Assembly (NCBI GenBank): GCA_015066045.1
Contig: SVPD01000019.1
Location: 1 to 44,589, forward strand
Origin: Oscillospiraceae bacterium
GTDB taxonomy: Bacteria; Bacillota; Clostridia; Oscillospirales; Acutalibacteraceae
DNA length: 44,589 nt
Direction: 5' to 3'
Shown: piece after piece, positions 1-9,450 of the stretch
Layout of the letters: each line of letters begins with the position of its first letter
Position numbering within the stretch: position 1 is the stretch's first letter
Translations under genes and position numbers: made by a program
Notes under the pieces: model-generated
What the model was told of the DNA's origin: nothing
The model's database searches: none
Seen by the model: the letters and a program-made list of their open reading frames with translations, nothing else

Positions 1-393
1 GAGGTATTCTCTTAAATCGTCCTCCCATTTCATACGGTAGTCGAGTCTTTTCAGACCGTCCTGTGCATTGGGTGTGTAGCAGCATACGAAGTAAAAGTCG
101 GGGAACTCGAGGGTGATAAGTCTTCCCTCGGTGTCGTGTTCAGCCTTGTCCATTCCGTAAAAAACCGAAATCGGCTCCTCTTTGGTAAATACGGCAGTGC
201 CCGAGTAGCCCTTTTTTTCAGCGTAGTTCCAGTACTGATGATAGCCCTCCAGAGGGAGGTCTATCTGTCCCTGCTGCAGCTTGGTTTCCTGAAGACAGAA
301 AATGTCTGCATTGAGTTCACGGAAGGAGTCGGGAAAGCCTTTCGTTACACAGGCACGCAGACCGTTTACGTTCCATGATATAAATTTTTTCAT
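1..393 (-). CDS. exoA: Exodeoxyribonuclease III, N-terminal part (cut by window edge)
   Basis: The minus strand reads openly from an ATG at 393 to the window edge, giving 131 residues of a family normally about 250 long. The start (MKKFISWNVNGLRA) and the LQETKL motif match the exodeoxyribonuclease III / AP endonuclease fold; Asn8 and Glu36 are the expected metal-site residues. The enzyme cuts the backbone at abasic sites and removes nucleotides from 3' ends in base-excision repair. A good ribosome binding site (AAGGAG) lies 6-7 bases before the ATG. The gene is divergent from the giant gene at 621, so the 394-620 spacer holds regulatory signals for both. Family identity is secure; exoA versus xth naming is convention. 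Confidence 0.93.
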   Translation of the reverse strand, partial: MKKFISWNVNGLRACVTKGFPDSFRELNADIFCLQETKLQQGQIDLPLEGYHQYWNYAEKKGYSGTAVFTKEEPISVFYGMDKAEHDTEGRLITLEFPDFYFVCCYTPNAQDGLKRLDYRMKWEDDLREYL

Positions 394-482
394 AATAAAG
401 CTCCTTAAAGTGGTTTTGCGATTAATTCGTTAAGTATTTTAGCATAAATTGTAAATTTTTTCAATACAATCCTCACTCACTG

Positions 483-511
483 TTGACAAGGGGGAGTGTT
501 TACTCTATAAT
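483..511 (+). promoter_or_regulatory. Sigma-A type promoter for the giant Big_2 gene
   Basis: TTGACA (483-488), a 17-base spacer and TATAAT (506-511) form a perfect consensus promoter. Transcription should begin near 518, leaving a leader of about 100 bases before the ATG at 621. Confidence 0.85.
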
Positions 512-546
512 GGCATTACTTATAATGGGTTTTCGTGCCATTATAG
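505..546. repeat. 11-bp perfect inverted repeat overlapping the -10 box (candidate operator)
   Basis: CTATAATGGCA at 505-515 is repeated in inverse at 536-546 (TGCCATTATAG), centre to centre about 31 bases, i.e. three helical turns. The left arm contains the -10 hexamer and the right arm lies in the early transcribed region. This layout fits a repressor operator better than an RNA hairpin, because the left arm lies mostly upstream of the expected start site. No regulator gene is next to it. Confidence 0.55.
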
Positions 547-620
547 TATTATATATAGTTATGAATAATATCAAGATTTATATTTATAAAGAGAATTTTG
601 AAGAATTGAGGTAACTGACT

Positions 621-3600
621 ATGACTAAAAGAGTTCTGGCTTTCCTGATGTGTGCGCTGATGATTTTTTCATCGGCACCCTTTTCGCCCCTGGCGGAGTA
701 TACGGACTTCGCTCTGTCTGCTGCGGCGGTGACAGGTCTGGACGTTGAGTTCGACGAAATAACCGTTCTCGTAAACGGGGAGGGTACTCTCGTTCCTGCA
801 GTAACCTTTAACGGTGAGCCTGTAACCGAGGGCTATACCTGCACGTGGAGCTCGGACGATACCTCCGTAGCCACCGTCGATGCGAACGGTAAGGTAAAGG
901 GTGTTAAGGCAGGCAGGGTAAAGATTGAGCTCGAGGTTGCCTATGTCTATGACGATATTGTCTACAGAGACACCTACGGTACCAGAATCGAGATAGTAGA
1001 TTTCATTCCCGTAAAAAATCTCAGACCTATAGACGATACGAGCATTTCCATTATGGAAAAAGGTACTCAGAGACTCAATGTAAGCATCGAGCCCGCTACT
1101 GCCACTAAAAAGGAGCTCAGCTGGAAATCCTCAAACGAAAATGTAGTGAAGATATCTTCTTCAGGTCTGGTTTCAAACAACCCTTACGCTTACGCAGAAA
1201 TCATAGGTGTGGGAGAGGGTACGGCTACCGTAACCTACACCACCACCGACGAAACTAACCTGTCAGGCTCCTTTACCGTTACAGTCAAGCCTCTCGTAGC
1301 TGCCATCTCTCTTCCTCCCTATGTAGTAGTTACCACCACTACCTCCGGCTATGTAATCGACCGTCAGGTTACCCCTGCAGGTGCCACACAAAAGCTCGAC
1401 TGGTCCTCTGATAACAGAAATGTCTGCATCGTGGACTCTCTCGGTGTGCTCACACCGACAGGTGCAGGTGTTACCTATGTTTATGCCAAAGCTACTGACG
1501 GAAGCACCGTTTCACCGGCCAAAACAACTGTAGTAGTTTCCGACGGAACGAAAAGCATAAAGCTGGACAAAACCTCTCTGGCTATGAAGGTCGGAGATAA
1601 AAATATCGATCTTACGGCTACCTGTGTGATGGGTAACAATATTACCTATACAGATGCCGTTTCATGGAAATCCTCGAATACCTCTGTAGCCACCGTCACC
1701 TCTCTCGGTGTGGTCAAGGCAGTAGGTCCCGGTACGGCGAAAATCATCGCCACTACTGCCGACGGAACAAACCTTAAGGCTGAATGCAGTGTAACTGTAA
1801 CCCAGCCCGTGAATGGCGTTTCTCTTCCTCAGACCGCAGTATGCTGGGTAGGCGGTACAGCGGTTCTTACACCCACCTTTAATCCTCCGAATGCTTCGGA
1901 CAAAAAGGTTACCTGGACCTCTGACAATACCTCAGTGGCCACCGTTTCCGACAAGGGTGTGGTTACGGGTAAAACCGAAGGCACGGCTAAAATCACCGTA
2001 AAAACCAATGACGGAAATTACACGGCAGAATGTGTGGTAAGCGTAGAATATCCTCCCACGAGCATAACTCTGTCAAAGACCTCTCTTTCGCTGCATGTGG
2101 GCAGCAGCATAAACGGCAGTGCGGTTCTTACCGCCACCGTCAATCCCTCAAACGCCACAAATAAAAGCGTAAGCTGGACCTCGGATAATCCGTCTGTAGC
2201 CACCGTCGATTCCAACGGTAAGGTTACGGCAGTAGCGGGCGGCAGCGCCACCATAACCTGTACTGCGAAAAGCGGCGGTGTCAAGACCGCCTGTAAGGTC
2301 ACCGTTTCAGAGGATGCCACGAGCATCCGTATAACAGATGTCCCCACGGCCAAGCTTTACGAGGGACAGACTCATCAGCTCAGAATAGAGTTTAATTCAC
2401 CCACCGTTACAAATAAATCTGTCGTCTGGTCCTCAGATAACAAAGGTGCCGTTTCCGTAAATGAAAACGGTCTGCTCAGGGCAAATCTTGCCAATGTAGG
2501 TGCGACCATTACCGCCACTTATACCTGCTCTGACGGCAAAACACTTACTGCTTACTGTAATGTTTCCACTATGCCTAAAACCGACGTAACGGGTGTCAGC
2601 CTTAATATGAGCGGCACCGTTTACACCAAGGTAGGCTTACCCGTTTATCTTTATGAAAAAATCACTCCCTCTAATGCCAGTGATAAGTCTGTCAGCTGGA
2701 GCAGCAGTAACTCCTCGGTAGCCTCTGTTTCCGGCGGTACTGTTACGGCTAAAGCTCCCGGTAAGGCAAAAATAACAGTAACGACAAATGACGGAAAAAA
2801 GACGGCTTATTGCGAAATTTATGTAGTAGGTCCGATGGAGTTTTACACCTCCTCGGTCAAGGTGCCTGTGGGTACCACCTATAAGCTGGTTTTAGCTGAA
2901 AATAAAAACCCCTCAGATATGCCCATAACATGGAGCTCCTCTGATACCGGCATCGCTACCGTGGATAAAAACGGTGTAGTGACAGGTAAAAAGGCAGGTA
3001 CCGTTACCGTTACCGCCACTGCTCCGAATAATCTTTACAGCACCACCTGTAAGGTGAATGTGGTTATCCCCGTTACGGGCGTCAAAATCAACGCCACATC
3101 CATAACTGTGCCCAAGGGTGAAAAAAGAAGTGTTACCGCCTCTGTTTTACCCGCCGATGCCACAGACCGTAAGGTAACATGGTCAGCGGGCTCAACGGTT
3201 ATTTCCGTAAGCGGTACGGGGCAGATAGAGGGTAAGAGAGTGGGCTCCACCACCCTTACAGTTACTACAAATGACGGCAGATTCGTCGATATTATCGATG
3301 TAGAGGTTATTCAGCCCGTTACCTCTGTAGCCTTTGATTATTCCAGCATCACTCTCGATGCAGGAAAGAAAAAGACTCTTTCTCCCGAAATAAGGCCCAT
3401 AAGCGCCACAGATAAAACCGTCAAATGGTCTTCGAGCAATAAGAAAATAGCCAAGGTTGACTCCAAGGGTGTCGTTACCGCCGTGGCAGCAGGTACTGCA
3501 ACCATCACCTGTACCTCCTCTGACGGATACGCAAAAGCCACAGTAAAGGTAACCGTTACCCAGCCGCCCACGGGCATTAAATTCAAATCAAAGAAAACCA

Positions 3601-6600
3601 CCGTCAAGATAGGTACACCGAAAAAGCTTACGCCTACCGTCCTTCCCGAGACGGCCACCAATAAAAATGTTATCTGGTCCTCCTCTGACGAAAAGATAGC
3701 CAAGGTAGCTGCCGACGGTACGGTAACAGGTCTCAAAAAGGGTACGGTAAAAATTACCGCCACCACTGCCAACAGTCTTTACAGTGCAACCATCAAGGTA
3801 GAGGTTATAAAGCCCGTAAAGAAGGTCAAGCTGAATAAAACCTCTGTCACCATTGCCGTAGGTAAAACCACTACCATCACTCCTACACTTACTCCGAAGA
3901 GTGCCTCGAACAAAGAGGTGACCTGGAAATCAAGTGATAACGATGTAGTAAAGGTTAAAAACGGTAAAATCACTGCTAAGGCACCGGGCTATGCAGTAAT
4001 TACCTGCACATCTGTGGAAAGCGGAAAGAGTGCAGAGTGTACCGTGTTCGTAAATCAGCCCGTAAAGAGTGTCAAGCTGAATAAAACCAAGGCTGTTATC
4101 GACATAGACGAAAAGCTCACTCTGAAGGCCACAATCAAGCCCTCAGATGCAAGTAATAAGGCCCTTAAGTGGACCTCCAGCAATAAAAAGGTAGTCAAGG
4201 TAACATCAAAGGGTGTCCTTAAGCCCGTTTCCACCGGCACGGCTACCGTAACCGTTACCACTAAGGACGGCGGACTCAAGGCAACCTGTAAGGTTACCGT
4301 GGTAAAGAGAGTAAAGAGCGTAAGTCTGCCTAAAACTCTCACCGTTTATCTGGATGAAAAGGCTGAGCTGGATGCAGTTCTCACTCCCGCAAAGCCCAGC
4401 AATCCCGACGTTAAATGGAAGTCAAGCAAAAAGAGTGTAGCCACCGTTTCGAAAAAGGGTGTTATCACTCCTAAAAAGACAGGTACCACCAATATAACCG
4501 TTACCACAGATGACGGCGGACTCAAGGCTACCTGTAAGGTTTCCGTAAAGAAAAAGCTGAAAAGCTTCACTCTTAATAAAAAGAAGCTTACTCTCGATGC
4601 AGGTAAGACCTATACTCTGAAAGTAAGCAGAAAGCCGTCAGATGCTACCGAGGGTATTACCTTCACCACCAGCAATAAAAAGGTAGCCACCGTTTCCTCA
4701 AAGGGTGTTATCACCGCCAAGGGTAAGGGTACCGCTACCATCACTGCAAAGAGCGAAAGAGGTATCACCGTAAAATGTAAGGTTACCGTAAAGCAGCCCG
4801 TAACCTCCATGTATATCAGTAAGACCTCTGCAGCGGTATATATGGGTGAAGCACTCACTCTGAAGGCCAATGTGCTTCCCGCTGATGCAAATAACCAGAG
4901 CTTTACCTGGTCCAGCTCCGACACATCTGTAGCTACCGTCAGCGGCGGTAAGGTGACACCTAAAAAGGTGGGTACTGCCGTCATTACCGCTAAGAGCGAA
5001 AACGGCAAAAAGGCCACCTGCACCGTTACCGTGAAGCAGCACGTTACGGGTATCTCCGTGGATAAGACCGCCCTTTCTCTGGAAAGCGGAGCCACGGCTA
5101 CGCTTAAGGTTACTGTAAATCCCGCCAATGCTACGGAAAAGGGCTACACCTTCACTTCTTCGAATACGGGCATCGCTACCGTTTCTGCCTCGGGCGTAAT
5201 TACCGCCAAAGCTCCCGGTACCGCTACGGTTACCGTCACCTCCAAAGAAAACAGTAAGACGGCTACCTGTAAGGTAACGGTAATTCAGAGAGTATCAGGC
5301 GTATCAATAAGTAAAACCGCTGAAACACTTTATATCAATAAATTCGGTGTAGGAGACACAATGCAGCTTTCAGCATCTGTTTATCCCGCCAATGCCACCA
5401 ATAAGGCAGTTACATGGACCACCTCCGACTCCTCTGTAGCGAAGGTTTCATCAAACGGTCTGGTCACTGCAGTGAAATCAGGTGTGGCACTCATCACCGT
5501 AATCACTGCTGACGGCAAAAAGACTGCTAACTGCACTGTTACCGTCCTGCAGCACGTGACGGGCATCACTCTCGAAAAAACTGAAATCACCGTCAACAGA
5601 GGCGCAGAGATGTGGCTCAGTGCTACGGTTGAGCCTGCAGATGCCTTTAATAAAAACATCACATGGACTCCCGAAAATCCCGATATTGCTACCGTGGACG
5701 AATACGGTAAGCTGGTCGGAGTGAATTTCGGCAGAACCACTGTTTATGCCGTTACCGATGACGGCGGCTTCGTAGCCAGCTGCCTGGTAAAGGTCAATGA
5801 GCCCGTAACAGGTGTAGCTCTCGACATAACAGAGGTAGCCTCTCTCTACAGAGGTCAGCAGGTCAAGCTCACTCCCACCGTATATCCCGATTCACCCAAT
5901 ATCGGCGAATATATGAACAGAGAGGTCATATTCACCTCATCAGATGAAAGCATCGCCACCGTAGACGAAAACGGTACCGTTACTGCCACGGGTGCAGGTG
6001 AAGCGGTTATTACCGCCACCACCGCTGACGGAGGATATGAGGCTACCTGCACGGTTAACTGCTTTATCCCCGTAGAGGAAATTGCTGCACCTGACGATGT
6101 TTATATCAAAATAGGTGCTGAGGATGCACAGATAATCGAGGCTCAGATAATTCCCGAAAATGCCTCCTTCCCCGACGTGACATGGGAAATCCTTTCAGGC
6201 AGTGAGTATTTCACCTGTGAAAACGGCCTTATTACAGGTCTTGTCAAAGGCAGCGGCCGTGTAAGAATTACGAGCGTCGATAACCCCGAGGTAATAAAAG
6301 AGGTCAATGTTCACATAATCAACAGGGTTGAAGGCATAACAATCAAAAGCTTTACCGGAACACTCAATAAGGGCGAAACGGGCACTGTTGTTTACAGTGT
6401 GACACCCTTTGATGCACACAATAAGAAGGTTATCTTCACCTCCTCCGATGAGAGCGTTCTGACAGTGAGTGAGGACGGAACGGTAACTGCTACAGGCAGA
6501 GGTACCGCCACAGTGACGGTTATTTCTGAGGATGAGCCTGAAATCAAGGCAGAATGTGAAATCACTGTAGAGCAGCTCGTGGAGGAGATTACCTTCCCCG

Positions 6601-9122
6601 AAAGCGAATATACCGTAGCAATAGGTGAAAACAAGAAAATTACTCTCAATCCCACAGTGCTTCCCGACAATGCAAATAATTCGTCTCTTATATGGGCATC
6701 GTCGGATTCGAATATAGCCACTGTATCAGACGGTGTGATTACCGGTATCAGACAGGGTGAGGTTACCGTTACCGCTACGGCAGCCGACTCGGGTGAGATT
6801 TCCGCTTCTGTCAGGGTTACCGTCGTAAGACACGCCACGGACATAGAGCTTACCGCAGAAGCAGATATTCTCTGGGTAGGTGACAGTGTTACACTCGGCA
6901 CTGCGGTTCTTCCCGAGGACACTACAGATAAAGCTCTTACCTTCACCTCCTCCGACGAAAGCATAGCCACCGTAGACAGTGACGGAGTGGTAACGGCCCT
7001 TTCAGCCGATGCTACAGGAGCCTCCGAAGTGATTATTACTGCAGTTTCCGCCTGCGGCAGTGCTTCGGCTGAGTATACCTTCACCGTCAGGCAGCAGGTG
7101 ACAGACATAGAAATTCCCGAGGACAGAGTGGTTCTCAAGCTCGGTGACACTTATACCTTCGAGCCTACGGTTCTTCCCGTAAACGCTTTTGACAAGACAG
7201 TTATCTATGCCTCCTCCGATGAGGGCGTAATCACGGTAGAGGACGGTGTGGTAACCACTGCAGGCACAGGCTCGGCCACAGTGACACTCAGCTCGGTATG
7301 CGGCAGAGACAGAGTAGAAAAGCAGTGCAGCATCACTGTTATCGTTCTTCCTGCAGGCATAGAGATGGACAGAGAGGTTCCCATAGAAAAGAACGGAACC
7401 TATCAGCTCACTCCCGTGCTTTCTCCCGATAATGTCACAGAGGCAGAAATCACTTACACCTCCTCCGATGAGGGCGTGGCCACAGTCGATGAAAACGGCC
7501 TCATAACTGCTCTTAAGGCGGGTACCGCAGTTATCCGCGCACAGAGTGAGGTAGAAGACGTATATGCAGAATGTACCGTAACGGTTTATGTTCTCAGCGA
7601 AAGAATAAAGCTTAGCCAAGAAAAGCACGAGCTTTACATCGGTGAGGAATTTACTCTCGGTGCCACAGTCCTTCCCGAGGACACCACAGATAAATCACTT
7701 GCCTTCACCTCCTCTGACGATGATGTTATAACAGTGGACGGTGACGGTAACATAAAAGCCGTAGGTAAGGGTAAGGCTACCGTTACCGTGAAGACCGAGG
7801 ATACAGGTATCACCTCTCAGTGCGAGGTTACCGTAAGAAAGCACGCTGAAGGAATTTATGTCGTTTCGGATGCAGTAGCTTATGTGGGCAGAAGCCTTAA
7901 GATAGAGGCAGATGTTCTTCCTGCCGATGCAGATAACAGAAGCATAATCTGGAAGGTAAGCGATAAGAGAATGGCTTCGGTAGATGAAAACGGCGTTCTC
8001 AGTGCTTATGAGCCCGGCTTCGTATTCGTAACGGGCGAGACAGAGGACGGAGGCTTCAAGGGTGGATGTCTGGTGGAAATCAGGACAGGCATCGACTCCG
8101 TTTCACTTGACAGGAACAGTATGATGCTGGACAGAGGAGCATCGGAAACACTCAGCTTCTCTGTTCTTCCCGAAAACGCAGATGTCAAAAAGGTTATCTG
8201 GACCACCTCTGATGCTACGGTAGCTACCGTAGACAGTAAGGGTAAGGTTACTGCCACCGATAAATCCGGCACTGCCGTAATCAGAGCTACTGCCGTGGAT
8301 AATCCTGAGGCCTATGCCGAATGTACCGTTACAGTCAAGGTTCCTCTGGTAACCGTGTATCTTCAGCAGGAGCAAATCGGTCTGAGAAAGGGCGACACTG
8401 CTGAGCTTAAGGTGGTATATCAGCCTGAAAATGCCACGGTCAAGGAGGTAAGCTTCCTGAGTGCAGATGCTTCTGTGGCATCTGTAGATGAAAAGGGTGT
8501 AATCACCGCTCATAAGGAAGGCACCACAGACATCACCGTCACCTCACTCGAGGGCGGATACACCGCAGTATGTAAGGTAAAGGTATATAAGGAAATAGAA
8601 AGCTTTATTACCCTTCCTCAGCCTCTGGTAATGAATCGTGGCGATGTGCTTGATATCTTTACGGTCTTTGCTGCTGAGCCGGCAGACCACGATGAAAAGC
8701 TCATCTTTGTCTGCGATAATGCGGATGTGGCTGAGATAAGCGAAAGCGGCATCATTACCGCCAAAGCCAAGGGCGCAGCAAGCATCACCGTGACAGGCAG
8801 CATTTCGGGGAAAGTCTACACCTTGCCCTTTACCGTCCTTGAGCCCGTTACAGGTGTCAGCTTCGTAAACAAGTCTGCTACGGTGGTTCAGAGCGGAAGC
8901 ATAATATTGGAATACATTATCACTCCTGCAGGAGCAGATAACATCGAAAGCATAGAGTTTGTTTCGTCTGACGAGAATATAGCGAAAATTTTCGATAAGA
9001 GTGTCGCAGATGTTCAGGGTATGGATACGGGCACGGCAGAAATAACCGTAACCGTTACTACCGTTGACGGTCAGGTATTTACGGATGTATGCATTCTTAC
9101 GGTAGTGGAAAGTATAATGTAA
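621..9122 (+). CDS. Giant secreted protein with about 33 Big_2 (bacterial Ig-like) repeats
   Basis: This 2833-residue protein starts with a signal peptide (MTKRVLAFLMCALMIFSSA, residues 1-25 or so). From about residue 37 to the end it is a chain of Big_2 domains of about 80-90 residues. I count 33 by the recurring pattern V-T-x-[IV] ... P-x-[ND]-A-[ST] ... W-[ST]-S-[SD]-[ND] ... [IV]-A-x-V ... G-x-[VI]-x-A ... G-x-[AG]-x-[IV]-T. No catalytic domain, LPXTG sorting signal, transmembrane anchor, SLH or cell-wall binding module is visible; the last repeat ends nearly at the C-terminus. Such chains serve as extended stalks or adhesins on the cell surface. Repeats at about residues 900-1390 are strongly Lys-rich, whereas those at about 1730-2400 are Asp/Glu-rich. 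It has its own promoter and terminator, so it appears monocistronic. Start chosen for GAGG at 608 and the signal peptide. Binding partner unknown. Confidence 0.93.
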   Translation: MTKRVLAFLMCALMIFSSAPFSPLAEYTDFALSAAAVTGLDVEFDEITVLVNGEGTLVPAVTFNGEPVTEGYTCTWSSDDTSVATVDANGKVKGVKAGRVKIELEVAYVYDDIVYRDTYGTRIEIVDFIPVKNLRPIDDTSISIMEKGTQRLNVSIEPATATKKELSWKSSNENVVKISSSGLVSNNPYAYAEIIGVGEGTATVTYTTTDETNLSGSFTVTVKPLVAAISLPPYVVVTTTTSGYVIDRQVTPAGATQKLDWSSDNRNVCIVDSLGVLTPTGAGVTYVYAKATDGSTVSPAKTTVVVSDGTKSIKLDKTSLAMKVGDKNIDLTATCVMGNNITYTDAVSWKSSNTSVATVTSLGVVKAVGPGTAKIIATTADGTNLKAECSVTVTQPVNGVSLPQTAVCWVGGTAVLTPTFNPPNASDKKVTWTSDNTSVATVSDKGVVTGKTEGTAKITVKTNDGNYTAECVVSVEYPPTSITLSKTSLSLHVGSSINGSAVLTATVNPSNATNKSVSWTSDNPSVATVDSNGKVTAVAGGSATITCTAKSGGVKTACKVTVSEDATSIRITDVPTAKLYEGQTHQLRIEFNSPTVTNKSVVWSSDNKGAVSVNENGLLRANLANVGATITATYTCSDGKTLTAYCNVSTMPKTDVTGVSLNMSGTVYTKVGLPVYLYEKITPSNASDKSVSWSSSNSSVASVSGGTVTAKAPGKAKITVTTNDGKKTAYCEIYVVGPMEFYTSSVKVPVGTTYKLVLAENKNPSDMPITWSSSDTGIATVDKNGVVTGKKAGTVTVTATAPNNLYSTTCKVNVVIPVTGVKINATSITVPKGEKRSVTASVLPADATDRKVTWSAGSTVISVSGTGQIEGKRVGSTTLTVTTNDGRFVDIIDVEVIQPVTSVAFDYSSITLDAGKKKTLSPEIRPISATDKTVKWSSSNKKIAKVDSKGVVTAVAAGTATITCTSSDGYAKATVKVTVTQPPTGIKFKSKKTTVKIGTPKKLTPTVLPETATNKNVIWSSSDEKIAKVAADGTVTGLKKGTVKITATTANSLYSATIKVEVIKPVKKVKLNKTSVTIAVGKTTTITPTLTPKSASNKEVTWKSSDNDVVKVKNGKITAKAPGYAVITCTSVESGKSAECTVFVNQPVKSVKLNKTKAVIDIDEKLTLKATIKPSDASNKALKWTSSNKKVVKVTSKGVLKPVSTGTATVTVTTKDGGLKATCKVTVVKRVKSVSLPKTLTVYLDEKAELDAVLTPAKPSNPDVKWKSSKKSVATVSKKGVITPKKTGTTNITVTTDDGGLKATCKVSVKKKLKSFTLNKKKLTLDAGKTYTLKVSRKPSDATEGITFTTSNKKVATVSSKGVITAKGKGTATITAKSERGITVKCKVTVKQPVTSMYISKTSAAVYMGEALTLKANVLPADANNQSFTWSSSDTSVATVSGGKVTPKKVGTAVITAKSENGKKATCTVTVKQHVTGISVDKTALSLESGATATLKVTVNPANATEKGYTFTSSNTGIATVSASGVITAKAPGTATVTVTSKENSKTATCKVTVIQRVSGVSISKTAETLYINKFGVGDTMQLSASVYPANATNKAVTWTTSDSSVAKVSSNGLVTAVKSGVALITVITADGKKTANCTVTVLQHVTGITLEKTEITVNRGAEMWLSATVEPADAFNKNITWTPENPDIATVDEYGKLVGVNFGRTTVYAVTDDGGFVASCLVKVNEPVTGVALDITEVASLYRGQQVKLTPTVYPDSPNIGEYMNREVIFTSSDESIATVDENGTVTATGAGEAVITATTADGGYEATCTVNCFIPVEEIAAPDDVYIKIGAEDAQIIEAQIIPENASFPDVTWEILSGSEYFTCENGLITGLVKGSGRVRITSVDNPEVIKEVNVHIINRVEGITIKSFTGTLNKGETGTVVYSVTPFDAHNKKVIFTSSDESVLTVSEDGTVTATGRGTATVTVISEDEPEIKAECEITVEQLVEEITFPESEYTVAIGENKKITLNPTVLPDNANNSSLIWASSDSNIATVSDGVITGIRQGEVTVTATAADSGEISASVRVTVVRHATDIELTAEADILWVGDSVTLGTAVLPEDTTDKALTFTSSDESIATVDSDGVVTALSADATGASEVIITAVSACGSASAEYTFTVRQQVTDIEIPEDRVVLKLGDTYTFEPTVLPVNAFDKTVIYASSDEGVITVEDGVVTTAGTGSATVTLSSVCGRDRVEKQCSITVIVLPAGIEMDREVPIEKNGTYQLTPVLSPDNVTEAEITYTSSDEGVATVDENGLITALKAGTAVIRAQSEVEDVYAECTVTVYVLSERIKLSQEKHELYIGEEFTLGATVLPEDTTDKSLAFTSSDDDVITVDGDGNIKAVGKGKATVTVKTEDTGITSQCEVTVRKHAEGIYVVSDAVAYVGRSLKIEADVLPADADNRSIIWKVSDKRMASVDENGVLSAYEPGFVFVTGETEDGGFKGGCLVEIRTGIDSVSLDRNSMMLDRGASETLSFSVLPENADVKKVIWTTSDATVATVDSKGKVTATDKSGTAVIRATAVDNPEAYAECTVTVKVPLVTVYLQQEQIGLRKGDTAELKVVYQPENATVKEVSFLSADASVASVDEKGVITAHKEGTTDITVTSLEGGYTAVCKVKVYKEIESFITLPQPLVMNRGDVLDIFTVFAAEPADHDEKLIFVCDNADVAEISESGIITAKAKGAASITVTGSISGKVYTLPFTVLEPVTGVSFVNKSATVVQSGSIILEYIITPAGADNIESIEFVSSDENIAKIFDKSVADVQGMDTGTAEITVTVTTVDGQVFTDVCILTVVESIM

Positions 9123-9152
9123 TAAAACTAAATAGCTTTACGCTGATTAAAG

Positions 9153-9196
9153 GGGCTGTAAAAAACTTGCGTTTTTTACAGCCCTTATTTTCTTTG
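9153..9196 (+). terminator. Intrinsic terminator after the giant Big_2 gene
   Basis: A perfect 14-bp stem, GGGCTGTAAAAAAC (9153-9166) with GTTTTTTACAGCCC (9171-9184), closes a TTGC loop and is followed by a T-rich run. The outer sequence GGGGCTGTAAAAAA recurs at the right end of the MITE-like element at 21151-21401. Confidence 0.8.
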
Positions 9197-9242
9197 TTTA
9201 TATATTATAATGTAATAGCGCAGGCTTTTTTATTTTTAGTTC

Positions 9243-9271
9243 TTGACAATAGCTCTCAGCGGTGGTATAGT
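9243..9271 (+). promoter_or_regulatory. Promoter of folT
   Basis: TTGACA (9243-9248), 17-base spacer, TATAGT (9266-9271). Transcription would start near 9278, about ten bases before the riboswitch aptamer. Confidence 0.85.
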
Positions 9272-9288
9272 TTCCTTAATAAGAAAAA

Positions 9289-9385
9289 ACAGAGTAGGCC
9301 TTAATGCGTTCAGTGCTCTGAAGACGGGGAGTTGCTTCAGGGACGAAAGGATTTTTCTGCGATATTCAGGCCGCATCCCGCTGTG
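9289..9385 (+). promoter_or_regulatory. Tetrahydrofolate (THF) riboswitch aptamer
   Basis: The leader carries the conserved blocks of the THF riboswitch in order: AGAGTAGG (9291-9298), GCGTTCAGTG (9306-9315), a P3 hairpin CTGAAG...CTTCAG enclosing GGGGAGTTG, then GACGAAAGG, GCGAT, and CCGCATCCCGCTGT (9371-9384). P1 pairs ACAG (9289-9292) with CTGT (9381-9384), and P2 pairs GGCCT with AGGCC. It lies between a promoter and a folate transporter gene, the classic position for this RNA class. It should reduce folT expression when reduced folates are plentiful. Confidence 0.9.
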
Positions 9386-9400
9386 AGAAATCGAGATATA

Positions 9401-9442
9401 CTTTCTTTGTTTATTCATTTGCGGGGCAAAAAACAAAGGAAG
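9401..9442 (+). promoter_or_regulatory. Ribosome-binding-site sequestering hairpin (riboswitch expression platform)
   Basis: CTTTCTTTGTTT (9401-9412) can pair over 12 bp, with one G-U pair, with AAACAAAGGAAG (9431-9442), which holds the AAAGGA ribosome binding site of folT. No T-tract follows. This suggests control of translation initiation rather than transcription termination. Confidence 0.6.
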
Positions 9443-9450
9443 TGTTTTTT

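Noticed and set aside
6392-7150. Long antisense open frame (252 codons) within the giant gene, and many similar ones
   Set aside because: Their translations mirror the Thr/Val/Ser-rich codons of the sense strand, they lack ribosome binding sites, and the sense frame is clearly real.
621-9122. Regular repetitive DNA that might be a CRISPR or satellite array
   Set aside because: The repeats are about 250 bp apart, degenerate at DNA level, and continuous in one reading frame with Big_2 protein motifs; they are coding domain repeats.
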